Positions 52,696-61,937 of a stretch of 64,000 bases of DNA are shown piece by piece. The notes under the pieces are model-generated. The model was not told the origin of the DNA, did no database searches, and was given only the letters and a program-made list of their open reading frames with translations. The position numbers and the translations under genes are program-made. The stretch spans positions 123,212-187,211 of the forward strand of contig NZ_LMUW01000207.1 of the NCBI RefSeq assembly GCF_009765735.1. Direction: 5' to 3'. The DNA is from Xenophilus sp. L33 (lineage in GTDB: Bacteria; Pseudomonadota; Gammaproteobacteria; Burkholderiales; Burkholderiaceae_C). Every line of letters starts with the position of its first letter. Within the stretch, counting starts at the first letter, position 1.

Positions 52696-54183
52696 ATGCT
52701 GCCGATCGACTTTTTCCATCGCGCGGTGCGCCGTCATGCGGATCGCATCGCCATCCAGGACCCGCACGAGTCGCTGACCTATCGCGAACTGGGTCACCGG
52801 GTGAACGCGTTCGCCTGCGCGCTGCAGGCCATCGACGCAACGGCGGGTTCGCGCGTCGCCTTGTGCGCGCCGAATACGCTGGAGCACGTGATCGCCCTGC
52901 TCGGCGTGCTGGCGGCCGAGAAGGTCTGGGTGCCGCTCAACGCGCGCAACGCCACGGTCGAGCTCGATCGCACGCTGGCTTTCACCGAGCCGAGCATCGT
53001 GATCACCGACGCCGAGCAGGCGGGCAAGCTGCGAATCGATCCGCGCGCGCAGCTGCTGCTTCTCGGCGAAGCCACGTCGGCGCTGTTGCGCACGCATGCG
53101 GGGCAGGTGCCAGTGCAGGGCCGGATCGGGCCCGAGGACATCCAGGCGATCAAGTTCACCGGCGGTTCGACCGGTGTCCCCAAGGGAGTCATGCAACCGT
53201 GTCGCGCATGGACCGCCGGCATCGTGTCGCAGGTGCACGCCTACCAACTCGGGGCCGACGAGTGCTACCTGGTCGCCGCCCCGGTGACCCACGGCACCTC
53301 GACCTACCTGCTGCCGATCCTGGCCCAAGGCGGGCGCCTGCTGCTGCCGTCCGACAACAAGCCGGCGACGCTTGCTCGCGCCTTCGCCGGCGAAGGGGTG
53401 ACCATCAGCTTCATGCCGCCGACGCTGATCTACATGCTGATGGCCGAGGTGCAGGCCAGCGGCCAGCGCTTTGCGTCGTTGCGCCACCTGATCTACGGCG
53501 GGGCGCCGATGCCGCGGGAGAAGATCCGCGCCGTGCGGGCCTGCTTCGGGCCGGTGCTCGAGACCACCTACGGCCAGACCGAGGCGCCGCAGATCGTCAC
53601 CGTGATGCGAGCCGATGACTTCGAGGACGAGGCCAACTGGTCCTGCGTCGGCCGGCCGGCACTGATGTCGGACGTCGCCATCATGGACCCGCAAGGCCAG
53701 TTGCTGCCTGCAGGTGAGATCGGCGAGGTGGTGGTCCGCGGTGACCTGGTCATGGCCGGCTACTGGCGCCAGCCCGAGAAGAGCGCCGAAACGCTGGTCG
53801 ACGGCTGGCTGCACACGGGCGACGGTGGCTTCATCGATGCGCGCGGCTACCTGGTCCTGCGCGACCGCCTTCGGGAGGTGATCATCACCGGTGGCTTCAA
53901 TGTCTACCCGATCGATGTGGAGAGCGTGCTCGATCAGCATCCGGCGGTCCACGAATCGGCGGTCTATGGCGTCGACGACGACAAGTGGGGCGAGGCCGTG
54001 CATGCGGCCGTGCAGCTCAAGCCGGGCCAGTCGGCCAGCGAGACGGAGCTGATCGCGTTCGCGAAGGCGCACCTCGGCTCGGTCAAGACGCCCAAGCGGA
54101 TACATATCCACGACAGCCTGCCGCGCAGTGTGGCGGGCAAGGTCCACAAGCCGACCCTCAAGCAACAAGGAGACAAGCCATGA
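52696..54183 (+). CDS. AMP-dependent acyl-CoA synthetase/ligase
   Basis: The 495-residue enzyme has the ANL superfamily motifs: the P-loop A3 as KFTGGSTGVPKGVMQP, A5 as TTYGQTEAPQ, A7 as WLHTGDGG, A8 as LRDRLREVIITGGFNVYPID, and A10 Lys in RSVAGKVHKP. It activates an organic acid as acyl-AMP and transfers it to CoA. The ATG at 52696 lies seven bases after the SDR stop, and the stop overlaps the following gene (ATGA). Similar to benzoate-, aryl- or medium-chain-acid ligases, but the substrate cannot be named. It is the entry enzyme for CoA-dependent breakdown of the imported acid. Confidence 0.9.
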   Translation: MLPIDFFHRAVRRHADRIAIQDPHESLTYRELGHRVNAFACALQAIDATAGSRVALCAPNTLEHVIALLGVLAAEKVWVPLNARNATVELDRTLAFTEPSIVITDAEQAGKLRIDPRAQLLLLGEATSALLRTHAGQVPVQGRIGPEDIQAIKFTGGSTGVPKGVMQPCRAWTAGIVSQVHAYQLGADECYLVAAPVTHGTSTYLLPILAQGGRLLLPSDNKPATLARAFAGEGVTISFMPPTLIYMLMAEVQASGQRFASLRHLIYGGAPMPREKIRAVRACFGPVLETTYGQTEAPQIVTVMRADDFEDEANWSCVGRPALMSDVAIMDPQGQLLPAGEIGEVVVRGDLVMAGYWRQPEKSAETLVDGWLHTGDGGFIDARGYLVLRDRLREVIITGGFNVYPIDVESVLDQHPAVHESAVYGVDDDKWGEAVHAAVQLKPGQSASETELIAFAKAHLGSVKTPKRIHIHDSLPRSVAGKVHKPTLKQQGDKP

Positions 54184-54980
54184 CGTCGAACACCGCCTCG
54201 GACGCACCGTTCACCGAACTGTGCACCCATTCGCAGACATCGATCCACTACCGAAACGCCAATCTGGTCGACGACATCCTTGGCCAGAAGACCTTCACCG
54301 AGGTGCTGTTCTCCCAGATCACCGGCCGTGTAGCGAGCCAGGACGACCTGCGGATCATCGACGCGGTGCTGATCGCCATCATGGAGCACGGCCTGACCCC
54401 GAGCGCCATTTCGACCCGCCTTGTCTACATGAGTGCACCCGAGAACCTGCAGGGTGCCGTCGCCGCCGGCCTGCTCGCGGTCGGCAGCCAGTTCATCGGC
54501 ACCGTCGAGAATTGCGCGCTCAACCTGGAGCAGATCATTGCCGACCCGGCGGGCATGGAGGACGCGAGCCGACGGCTCGCCGAAGGATTCCGGGCGACCC
54601 GGCAGTCGATCCCCGGCTTCGGCCAGCACATGCACAAGCCCGATGATCCTCGCGCCGCCAAGCTGCTCGCCATCGGCCGGGAACACCCGAGCGCATCGGG
54701 CAAGCACCTCGACGCGATCCAGGCACTTTCGAAGGCGGTGGACGCTGCCTACGGCAAGCACATTACGATCAATGCCACTGGCGCAGTGGCAGCCCTGCTT
54801 GGGGAACTGCAGATACCTTCGCGCGTGATGCGGGGCTTTGCCGTCATCTCACGCGCGGCCGGGCTGGTGGCCCACGTGGCGGAGGAACAGCGGCAGCCGA
54901 CCGCCCGCTTCATCTGGAACCTCATCGACAAAGCCGTGCCCTATCGCGGCGATGGTGTTGGTCATAGCAACGAAGCTTGA
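54180..54980 (+). CDS. Citrate synthase-like / citryl-CoA lyase family protein
   Basis: The 266-residue protein is short for citrate synthase and matches the citryl-CoA lyase-like group within that fold. Family blocks are LFSQITGRVASQDDLRIIDA, IAIMEHGLTPSAISTRLVYM (with the conserved His), GLLAVGSQFIGTVENC, GFGQHMHKPDDPRAAKL (the second catalytic His region) and AVAALLGELQIP. Carbon-carbon bond cleavage or formation with an acyl-CoA is expected. It starts with ATGA overlapping the ligase, so both are coupled. The combination ligase plus lyase suggests CoA-activation followed by retro-aldol cleavage. Confidence 0.75.
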   Translation: MTSNTASDAPFTELCTHSQTSIHYRNANLVDDILGQKTFTEVLFSQITGRVASQDDLRIIDAVLIAIMEHGLTPSAISTRLVYMSAPENLQGAVAAGLLAVGSQFIGTVENCALNLEQIIADPAGMEDASRRLAEGFRATRQSIPGFGQHMHKPDDPRAAKLLAIGREHPSASGKHLDAIQALSKAVDAAYGKHITINATGAVAALLGELQIPSRVMRGFAVISRAAGLVAHVAEEQRQPTARFIWNLIDKAVPYRGDGVGHSNEA

Positions 54981-55103
54981 GTACAACGTCGCGCGTCGTG
55001 GGGCAAGCCAGGTCAGAACCACAAGCTTCCAACGCTCCGACGCCGATATCGGCATTGGTTGTTGACTTGCGGCCCTGTCGTCGGCTGGTCATCCAAACAA
55101 TCT

Positions 55104-56081
55104 CTATTCCTTCAGCCCCAATTCCTTGACCAGGCCACCCCACTTGGTGTTCTCGCTGGCAACGAAGTCGGAGAACTTGGCCGTGTCCATCGGCGCCGCC
55201 TCTGCGCCTGTCTTTGCGATCTGTTCGCGCACCTCGGGGTCGTTCAGCACTGCCATGGTCTCGGCAGCCAGCTTCTGCACGATCGCTGGCGGCACGCCTT
55301 TGGGCGCCACGAGTCCGTACCACACGCTAGCCTCGTAGCCGGGGCTCTTGAGTTGCTCAGCGATCGTGGGCAATTCAGGGGCCTTTTCCGATCGTTCTGG
55401 ACCTCCGTAGGCGAGACCGATGACCTTGCCACCCTTGATCTGCGGCAGCGCCGCGGGAAACACAGGGAAGTAGAAGCCGAGTTGGCCGCCGATCGTATCG
55501 GTCATCGCCTGGCCGACGCTTTTGTACGGCACGTCGTGTACATCGAGTTGATAGAGCTTGCGAATCCGCTCCATCTCCAGATGGCTGGGCGAACCTTTGC
55601 CGGAGGTCGCGTAGTTCAGTTCGCCGGGATGGGCCTTGGCGTAGGCGATGAGCTCGGTCAGGTTTTTGTAGGGGGCATTGGTACTGGCGATGATGGCCAT
55701 CGGCAGTACCGCGACGCGTGCAACCGGCGTGAAATCGCGAATCGCGTCGTACTGCTGGGGGCTTTGCATGTGCGGACTGACCGTCAGCGTGGTGGGAGCC
55801 AGCAGCAAGGTGTAGCCATCGGCCGGGGCCTTCGCTGCAGCGACAGTGCCGATCGCGCCGCCGGCTCCTTCCTTGTTTTCCACGAAGAAGCTGCCGCTCA
55901 TGCGCTTGCTTAGGCGTTCGACAAGAATGCGCGCGACCAGGTCGGCGCCGCTGCCTGGCCCATACGCGACGATGACCCGCACTGGATGCGACGGATATTC
56001 GTCGGCGGCAGCGGCGGGCTGACCCGCGACCAGAGCCGCAGCCCCCAGCAGGGCGAAGACGGTGCGAAAAACTTGCTTCAT
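55104..56081 (-). CDS. Bug/TctC-family periplasmic solute-binding protein
   Basis: The 325-residue protein starts at ATG 56081 after AAAGGAGACAACG. A signal peptide ends near AAAADEYPS. The mature part has the Bug pattern: HPVRVIVAYGPGSGADLVAR, FFVENKEGAGG, VPYKSVGQAMTD and PGYEASVWYGLVAPKGVPPA. Bug proteins bind carboxylates or other small acids with extreme affinity. No TctA/TctB membrane partner is encoded in the window. It is the last gene of the operon that begins with the IclR regulator at 58603, after MaoC and the CoA transferase. Confidence 0.9.
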   Translation of the reverse strand: MKQVFRTVFALLGAAALVAGQPAAAADEYPSHPVRVIVAYGPGSGADLVARILVERLSKRMSGSFFVENKEGAGGAIGTVAAAKAPADGYTLLLAPTTLTVSPHMQSPQQYDAIRDFTPVARVAVLPMAIIASTNAPYKNLTELIAYAKAHPGELNYATSGKGSPSHLEMERIRKLYQLDVHDVPYKSVGQAMTDTIGGQLGFYFPVFPAALPQIKGGKVIGLAYGGPERSEKAPELPTIAEQLKSPGYEASVWYGLVAPKGVPPAIVQKLAAETMAVLNDPEVREQIAKTGAEAAPMDTAKFSDFVASENTKWGGLVKELGLKE

Positions 56082-56135
56082 CGTTGTCTCCTTTCGTTCT
56101 CAAGCTCGTCGAGCGAGCCTCATGCCCGCGGATCG

Positions 56136-57332
56136 CTAGGCTTGTCTGCCGGCGAATGCGGCGCCTCGAGCGATCAGTTCCTCAATGCGTTCGTCGGCGA
56201 CGCTACAGCGCTCGTGCAGCACCTCCCGCGTGTGTTCCCCGACGAGCGGCGGAGCACGCTGCACCGTCTCACCAAAGCCTCTGATTGGATTTCGAATGCT
56301 CGGATAGGACGCCTGCGTCGTCCCGATGCGCGACACCAGCCCGTTGTGCCGAACTTGTGGATCGTCGAGTAGCTGTGCGTAGTCGTTGATGGGCGCACAA
56401 AGTACATCCATGGCCCGCAACCGGACTATCCAGTCCTCGCGGGTGGCAGTGAGGAAGATCGGGCCAAGCTCCTTGCGCAGCTCGTCGCGATGGCGCTGCC
56501 GCTCTGCTGACGACGCGAATCTCGCATCCTTGGCAATGTGCGAAACGCCGAGGGAACCGCAAAAGTCGACCCACTGGTGGTCGAACACGGTCAAGGTGAT
56601 GGCGCCGTCTGAGGTTTGTACGGAGCCGGACGGAGAGATCAGAGGATGCTCGTTTCCCAGCCGCTTCGGCAGGGTAGAGGTCATGAGGTATTCAGTCAAT
56701 GGAGGCGCCTGGAACGCGACGATCGAGTCCAGCAATGAGACCTCCACGTCACGCCCCGGGACGCCCGCCTTGCGACTCAACAGGGCCAGCAGCACACCCG
56801 AGAAAGCGTTCGTCCCAGCAAGCATGTCCGACACCACGTTGCCGACCCTGAGAGGATCGCCATCTCGTTCACCCACGATGCTCATGAGCCCGCCATAGGC
56901 CTGCATGGTTGAGTCGCCGGCGGGCAGGTCAACGTTCGGGCCGTCGGAGCCGAACCCAGTCACCGAGCAATAGATCAGCGCCGGATGCGCCTCGCGTAGC
57001 TGACCTCGCCCAAGACCGAGACGGTCCATCACTCCGGGGCGGAAACTTTCGACCAGCACGTCGCATTGGCAGGCCAGGTCAAAGACGAGCGACGCCATTT
57101 CGCGATCGCGCAGATCCGCACCGATGCTGCGCTTGCCTCTGTTGACGCTCACGAAGACCGCGCCTTGGCCGCCTTCGCCGGCAACGCCCATGGTCCTGGA
57201 CCAGTCGCCTCGGCCAGGCTCCACCTTGATCACGTCAGCGCCCTGGTCAGCCAGCAACTGAGCGCAATAGGGACCCGCAACGCCTTGGCCAAAATCGAGC
57301 ACACGGATGCCGGCGAGCGGGCCTGCGATCAC
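56136..57332 (-). CDS. Family III CoA transferase (CaiB/BaiF)
   Basis: The 398-residue enzyme begins with GTG 57332, overlapping the MaoC stop (GTGA). Family III features are IRVLDFGQGVAGPYCAQLLA, ADVIKVEPGRGDW, the catalytic Asp region DLPAGDSTMQAYGGLMS, and the terminal VGEHTREVLHERC. It transfers CoA between organic acids without ATP. With the adjacent MaoC hydratase and Bug protein it suggests uptake, CoA activation and hydration of an unsaturated or methyl-branched acid, as in itaconate- or mesaconate-type routes; this is inference. Confidence 0.9.
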   Translation of the reverse strand: MIAGPLAGIRVLDFGQGVAGPYCAQLLADQGADVIKVEPGRGDWSRTMGVAGEGGQGAVFVSVNRGKRSIGADLRDREMASLVFDLACQCDVLVESFRPGVMDRLGLGRGQLREAHPALIYCSVTGFGSDGPNVDLPAGDSTMQAYGGLMSIVGERDGDPLRVGNVVSDMLAGTNAFSGVLLALLSRKAGVPGRDVEVSLLDSIVAFQAPPLTEYLMTSTLPKRLGNEHPLISPSGSVQTSDGAITLTVFDHQWVDFCGSLGVSHIAKDARFASSAERQRHRDELRKELGPIFLTATREDWIVRLRAMDVLCAPINDYAQLLDDPQVRHNGLVSRIGTTQASYPSIRNPIRGFGETVQRAPPLVGEHTREVLHERCSVADERIEELIARGAAFAGRQA

Positions 57333-57775
57333 AGTTCGCCTTTGCGCATCATGAACGAACCCCAGAACTCGAGCGGCGTCTCGCCCTTCTGATTCATGAC
57401 CGAGATTCGAACGGTCAGCACGCCTCGATCGGGCTTGGACGTCACCTTCTTTTCTTCCACGGTGATTCGCGAGCGCAGGGTGTCACCGATCCTGACGGGC
57501 GCAGCGAACTTGAAGCGGTCCAGCCCCAAGGCAGCGAGCGTGTACTTGCCGAGAATGTCCTCGAGCATGCCGGCAGCGATGGATGCCGTCAGCAAACCGG
57601 GAAACACTCGCGTCTTGAAGAGGCTGTGTTTCTTCGCGAACTCCTCGTCGATGAACATCGGCAACTTGAGGCCGGCGAGGCAGGTGTAGTTGACCAGGTC
57701 GGCTTCAGTCATGGTGCGGCCGTAGCTCTCGAACACCTCGCCGATCTCGTAGCTGTCAAATGTTTTTTGGGCCAT
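57329..57775 (-). CDS. MaoC-family acyl-CoA dehydratase
   Basis: The 148-residue hot-dog-fold protein has MAQKTFDSYEIGEVFESYGR and TEADLVNYTCLAG, followed by KTRVFPGLLTASIAAGM. In the catalytic region the usual Asp and His of MaoC hydratases (D-x4-H) are not both clear, as FIDEEFAKKHSLF offers Asp, Glu and His. The rest follows the family (RIGDTLRSRITVEEKKVTSK). It would hydrate an enoyl-CoA made by the neighbouring CoA transferase. GAGGAGCGTATCC precedes the ATG. Stop and CoA transferase start overlap. Confidence 0.88.
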   Translation of the reverse strand: MAQKTFDSYEIGEVFESYGRTMTEADLVNYTCLAGLKLPMFIDEEFAKKHSLFKTRVFPGLLTASIAAGMLEDILGKYTLAALGLDRFKFAAPVRIGDTLRSRITVEEKKVTSKPDRGVLTVRISVMNQKGETPLEFWGSFMMRKGEL

Positions 57776-57808
57776 GGATACGCTCCTCGTGCTGGGTTGG
57801 AGAAAAAG

Positions 57809-58603
57809 TCAGGCCGCTGACTGGAATCGATCCGTTGACGCCAGGAATCGGGACAGATCGGCCGCTGCGATCAGGAGGTGTTCGAGGTCCGCGATGCGGT
57901 TCATCCGCATGCGTTCGCTCGGGCCGGCTACGACGATTGCAGCGATGACCTCGCCGCCGCGGCCGAACACCGGCGCGGCCATCGCGTCGGCACCTCGCAC
58001 CCGCTCGCCCACGGTAAGTGCGTACCCTTGCGCTCGGATCTCATCGAGTTGTTCGAGCAATTCATCCTTCGACGTAATGGTGGCTGGCGTGTACGCGACC
58101 AATTCGTGCGTGCGAAGATAGTTCGCTTGGCGCGGTTTGGGCATATGCGCCAGCAACATCTTGCCAATGCCCGAGCTGTAGAGGTCACGCTGTTCGCCCA
58201 ACGACACGGTGTAGCGCAACGCGCTCTGACTTTCTACCTTCTCGATGTACATCGCCAAGTCGCCCGAGGGCGCGAGCGCGCCGAGCAATACTGTCTCGCC
58301 GGTCTTCTCCATCAGGGATTCGAGGACCGGGCGCGCAATCGACGCCAGATTGAGGCTGCCGACGATGCGCATCGACAGCGAGTACATCAAGGCTCCGAGG
58401 TAGTAGAAGCCGTTCTCGTCCTTGACCAGACGCCCGTTGGCAAGCATGCCGGCCAGCAAGCTGATCAGGCTGCTCTTAGGGGCCGACACGGCACGTGCCA
58501 GCTCGGCCAGCGATGCGCCCTGGTTGTCGCGAGCCGCCAAGTAGTCGAGCACCGCGAAGATCCGGTCGACCGATTGAGGGGAAGGCGTTTTGAGGTCGTT
58601 CAT
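57809..58603 (-). CDS. IclR-family transcriptional regulator
   Basis: ATG 58603 gives 264 residues (MNDLKTPSPQSVDRIF); an upstream TTG is less likely because the palindrome at 58607 lies before the ATG. The winged helix-turn-helix is at residues 8-68 (LAELARAVSAPKSSLISLLA), and the effector domain at 80-255 (LLGALAPSGDLAMYIEKVES, GADAMAAPVFGRGGEVIAAI). It heads the MaoC-CoA transferase-Bug operon on the same strand, 33 bases upstream of maoC. A palindrome immediately in front of its start suggests autoregulation. Confidence 0.9.
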   Translation of the reverse strand: MNDLKTPSPQSVDRIFAVLDYLAARDNQGASLAELARAVSAPKSSLISLLAGMLANGRLVKDENGFYYLGALMYSLSMRIVGSLNLASIARPVLESLMEKTGETVLLGALAPSGDLAMYIEKVESQSALRYTVSLGEQRDLYSSGIGKMLLAHMPKPRQANYLRTHELVAYTPATITSKDELLEQLDEIRAQGYALTVGERVRGADAMAAPVFGRGGEVIAAIVVAGPSERMRMNRIADLEHLLIAAADLSRFLASTDRFQSAA

Positions 58604-58606
58604 TTG

Positions 58607-58620
58607 TTCGTATATACGAA
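58607..58620. promoter_or_regulatory. Palindrome TTCGTATATACGAA, IclR operator candidate
   Basis: TTCGTATATACGAA is a perfect 14-base palindrome ending four bases from the IclR ATG. A related CGTATACA core recurs at 58628-58635 and near 58829-58836, just upstream of the divergent GST gene. The regulator probably binds these sites, controlling its own operon and perhaps the GST. Confidence 0.55.
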
Positions 58621-58888
58621 TGAAAGACGTATACACGTTCAATCAAATCGTAGGCTCCCGTATGGCATGAGCCATGGGGGTTTTCCTTGATGAACTGACC
58701 GGGAGCAAGACTGGCCCGCCGACCGCGGATTGCAGATTTCGGCGCCCGTCGGCGACACAATCAGGTGGCTGCGATTGGTCAACACTCCCCAACTTCAATG
58801 AACCGTGATCGACGGGAATACCTTCACCGTATACATTCAGAATTCTTGAAGATTGGTGTTCGAGATTCCTACACCCAGCGACCAGTCC

Positions 58889-59518
58889 ATGATCCTCGTC
58901 GGCCAATACGACAGCCCCGTCACTCGGCGCGTCGCCATCGCGCTGCATCACTACGGCGTACCCTTCGCCCGTGACACGCGATCGATCTTTGGCGATGCGG
59001 CGGCGGTTGGGAGGATCAGCCCCCTGACCCGCATCCCGGCCCTCGTCCTCAATGATGGTGAAGTACTGATCGACAGCACAGCCATCCTGGACTATCTCGA
59101 CGAACAAGCGGGCGACGCGGCGCTGATCCCAGGCACCGGCCCCGCACGCAGGCGCGTTCTCCAGATGACGGTACTGGCTCAAGGCACCCTCGAGAAGGTT
59201 GCGGCTGTGGTTTACGAAAGGCATTTTCATTCCGCCGAACGACGCAGCACCGACTGGCTTGATCGCTGCCTTGGCCAGGCACGCGCTGGTCTCGACGAAC
59301 TGACCCGCCGCATTGATAAACCTTATGCCTGCGGGGTGACGCTCACCCATGCCGATGTCATGATCACCACGCTTGTCTGGTACATGCAGGACCGGATGGA
59401 TGAAGTCCTGTCATCCTCCACCCACGCCGCTCTGATCTCATTGGCTGAACGTTGTGAAGCGCTGCCCGCCTTCCGCGCCGCCGCCCTCAGTGACTTCGAA
59501 AAGATGCCGAGAAGTTAG
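58889..59518 (+). CDS. Glutathione S-transferase family protein
   Basis: ATG 58889 gives 209 residues. The N-terminal thioredoxin-like domain has YDSPVTRRVAIALHHYGVPF and the glutathione-binding block RIPALVLNDGEVLIDSTAIL with cis-Pro and Ser. The C-terminal all-helical domain follows (VLQMTVLAQGTLEKVAAVVY, GVTLTHADVMITTLVWYM). GSTs conjugate or reduce electrophiles, and in catabolic clusters often help in cleaving ethers or removing toxic intermediates. It is divergent from the IclR-led operon and shares its 280-base regulatory region. An in-frame start 12 codons upstream exists. Confidence 0.88.
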   Translation: MILVGQYDSPVTRRVAIALHHYGVPFARDTRSIFGDAAAVGRISPLTRIPALVLNDGEVLIDSTAILDYLDEQAGDAALIPGTGPARRRVLQMTVLAQGTLEKVAAVVYERHFHSAERRSTDWLDRCLGQARAGLDELTRRIDKPYACGVTLTHADVMITTLVWYMQDRMDEVLSSSTHAALISLAERCEALPAFRAAALSDFEKMPRS

Positions 59519-59891
59519 CCTTAAGCATGGCTGTACGCGCTGCAACAACCAATGAAAGACCGGTCGCCCTCTTGTTGCGTTTAGCGACGGCTTACGTGTG
59601 TCGAATCTAGTGCGGCGAGGACCGGTTCGGGCTGCGACTGCGAGGTCACAACAGACGCACGCGATTTTTCAGACGAGGGCTGGCTGCCTTACAAACGCGA
59701 GCCATCGCCGAAGGGTCTGGTTCCGGAGTACACACGTCGTAGGCTCCGGTTTGGAGCCAAAGGCAGCTGTTAGCCAGTACTCAGTTTACAGTTGCGACCG
59801 GCGGTAACCATGAAGCAGACGTGGCCGAACTCACAGTTGCGGGCCCAGCCGAGAATGCGTAAAGGCACCTACGGAAGGACCTTCAGCTTTC
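59519..59891. other. Gene-free stretch between GST and Bug genes
   Basis: About 370 bases between the GST stop and the end of a convergent Bug gene. No conserved frame, tRNA or palindrome of note was recognised. Some pieces (for example GGACCGGTTCGGGCTGCGAC) look like degraded repeats, without proof. Confidence 0.4.
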
Positions 59892-60863
59892 TTACTGTGC
59901 CGTTGCTCCCGTCGCTTTGACGACTGCGCCCCACTTCTTGGTCTCCAACGCGATCCACTTCGCGAATTCGTCCGGACTGCTGGCCACGACCTCGAACTCC
60001 ATGTCCTGCAGCCTGGCCGTGATGTCCGGAGAACGCAGGATCTTTACCAGTTCGTCGTGATAGCGATCGATGATGGGTTGAGGTGTACCGGCCGGCGCCA
60101 AGAGACCAACCCAGCTCGTGGCTTCCATGTCCGGATAGCCCAGTTCCACTAGCGTCGGCACGTTCGGCGAGCTTCGGAACCGCTTCTCGCCCGTCGTCGC
60201 CAGCAACTTCAGCTTGCCAGCGGCGACGAACTGCTGGACGTTGCCCGGCACCATGAAGGCGACCTCGACGTTTCCACTGAGCAGGTCGGTGATGGCCGGC
60301 GTGGCGCCCTTGTACGGGACATGGGTGACATCGATCTTCGCGGATGCCTTCAGCATCTCCATCGTCAGGTGGGACGCGCTGCCGACGGCGACCGATGCAT
60401 AGGAATACTTGCCGGGGGCGGCCTTCGCCTTGGCAATGAAATCCTTGGCCGAGCTGAAATCGCCGGCCGGACCCGCCACGAGGTATTGCGGCGACTTCAC
60501 CGCCAGCGTGATCGGCGCCAGGTCCTTCTGCGGGTCATAGGGCATCTTCTCGAACAGCGCCTTGTTGATCGCCAGCGGTCCGTTGTAGCCCACCAGCAGG
60601 GTCTGTCCATCCGGCTTCGACTTGGCAACGAAGTCAGCGCCGATGTTGCCACCGGCTCCCGGCTTGTTTTCCACGATCACCGGCTGCCCGAGGGCCTCCT
60701 GCAGCTTCGGCGCGATGATGCGTGCGAGCGCATCGTTCGTGCTGCCGACGATAGGGACGATGATCGTGACCGGCCTGGACGGCGACCAGGCTTGCGCGAA
60801 GGCTGACGCGTGAACGAGGGCGAGCGCCGCGGATGCAAGACAACCCGCCAGTTTGCTGTTCAT
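59892..60863 (-). CDS. Bug/TctC-family periplasmic solute-binding protein
   Basis: The 323-residue protein starts MNSKLAGCLASAALALVHAS, a signal peptide cleaved near AFAQAW. Bug features are SRPVTIIVPIVGSTNDALAR, VIVENKPGAGGNIGADFVAK, LLVGYNGPLAIN, THVPYKGATPAITDLLSGNV and SWVGLLAPAGTP. The protein is a paralogue of the one encoded nine bases upstream (60873). Both follow the GTCCR-type operators and belong to the operon starting at 61874. The ligand is probably an aromatic or other organic acid, by analogy with TphC of terephthalate metabolism. Confidence 0.9.
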   Translation of the reverse strand: MNSKLAGCLASAALALVHASAFAQAWSPSRPVTIIVPIVGSTNDALARIIAPKLQEALGQPVIVENKPGAGGNIGADFVAKSKPDGQTLLVGYNGPLAINKALFEKMPYDPQKDLAPITLAVKSPQYLVAGPAGDFSSAKDFIAKAKAAPGKYSYASVAVGSASHLTMEMLKASAKIDVTHVPYKGATPAITDLLSGNVEVAFMVPGNVQQFVAAGKLKLLATTGEKRFRSSPNVPTLVELGYPDMEATSWVGLLAPAGTPQPIIDRYHDELVKILRSPDITARLQDMEFEVVASSPDEFAKWIALETKKWGAVVKATGATAQ

Positions 60864-60872
60864 GGCCGCTTC

Positions 60873-61874
60873 CTATTCGGGTTGGATGTTCGCGGCCTTG
60901 GCGGCCTTGTCCCAGCGGGCGATGTCCGAGCGGATGCGATTGCCAAGCGCCACTGAATCGGCATCGCCCGGATCGAGCGCCAGCGCATGCATCTTGGCGA
61001 CCGTGTCCGGATCCTTCAGGATGTCGGCGACCGCCGTGCGCAAGGTCGCAAGCACAGGCGCGGGCGTGCCCTTCGGTGCCATCAGGGCTGTCCAGATCGG
61101 GGCGTCGTATCCCGGGTACCCGAGTTCGGCAACCGTGGGCACATCCGGCAATGCGGCCGAGCGCTGGGCCGTCGTCACCGCCAGCGCCTTCAGCTTGCCG
61201 CCCTTCACCTGCTGGATCACCGCAGGACTGTCGAGCACACCGGTCTGTATCTCCCCGCTCAGCAAACCGGCCACCACCGGACCCGAGCCTTTGTAGAGGA
61301 TGTGGTTGAACTTCACGCCCGACACGGCGCTGAGCGTTTCGGCCACCAGCACGAACGAGGTCGTGGGCGTGCCGTTGTCCAGCTTGCCGTCCTTGGTGGT
61401 CTTAGCGTACTGCACGAGTTCCCCGAAGTTCTTCACCGGCAAGGCGGCAGGCACGGTCACGACCAGCGGGAAGCTACCCAGCAAGGCGATCGGCTCGAAG
61501 TCCTTGACCGGGTCGTACTGCAGGTTCTTCATCAGAATGGGGTTCGTCGTCAGGCCGCCGCTGGAAGACACCAGGAGCGTGTATCCGTCGGGCGTCGCCC
61601 GGGCGACGAACTCGTTTCCGATGGCCGAGTTGGCGCCCGGCTTGTTGTCGACGATGAAGTTCTGCTTGAGCTTCTCCTGCAGCTTGACGGCGAACAGGCG
61701 CGCCAGGATGTCGTTGGTCCCCCCGGGCGCGAAGCCGACGACGATCCGTACTGGCTTGTCGGGATAGGCCCCGGCGAAGGCCGAAGGCGCTGTGACGGCA
61801 ATGAAGGCGGTGGCTGCGGCTGCGCCGATGGAACGCAGGATGTTCCTGCGCAGGCGCGCCAGTGGCTGCTGCAT
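60873..61874 (-). CDS. Bug/TctC-family periplasmic solute-binding protein
   Basis: The 333-residue protein starts at ATG 61874 after AGGAGACATTGCC. The N-terminus MQQPLARLRRNILRSIGAAA has a twin-Arg-like RR and a hydrophobic region cleaved near AFAGAYPDK. The Bug body has KPVRIVVGFAPGGTNDILAR, FIVDNKPGANSAIGNEFVAR, LYKGSGPVVAGLLSGEIQTG and PIWTALMAPKGTPAP. Its promoter region holds two palindromes of the GTCCR-N5-YGGAC class (61938 and 61986). This points to regulation by the IclR gene just downstream of them at 62793, which is transcribed in the same direction. Confidence 0.9.
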   Translation of the reverse strand: MQQPLARLRRNILRSIGAAAATAFIAVTAPSAFAGAYPDKPVRIVVGFAPGGTNDILARLFAVKLQEKLKQNFIVDNKPGANSAIGNEFVARATPDGYTLLVSSSGGLTTNPILMKNLQYDPVKDFEPIALLGSFPLVVTVPAALPVKNFGELVQYAKTTKDGKLDNGTPTTSFVLVAETLSAVSGVKFNHILYKGSGPVVAGLLSGEIQTGVLDSPAVIQQVKGGKLKALAVTTAQRSAALPDVPTVAELGYPGYDAPIWTALMAPKGTPAPVLATLRTAVADILKDPDTVAKMHALALDPGDADSVALGNRIRSDIARWDKAAKAANIQPE

Positions 61875-61937
61875 GGCAATGTCTCCTAAAGGATCGACGA
61901 AGCGGCCGTTCTGCCTTGTCCACAGAACGGATTACCA

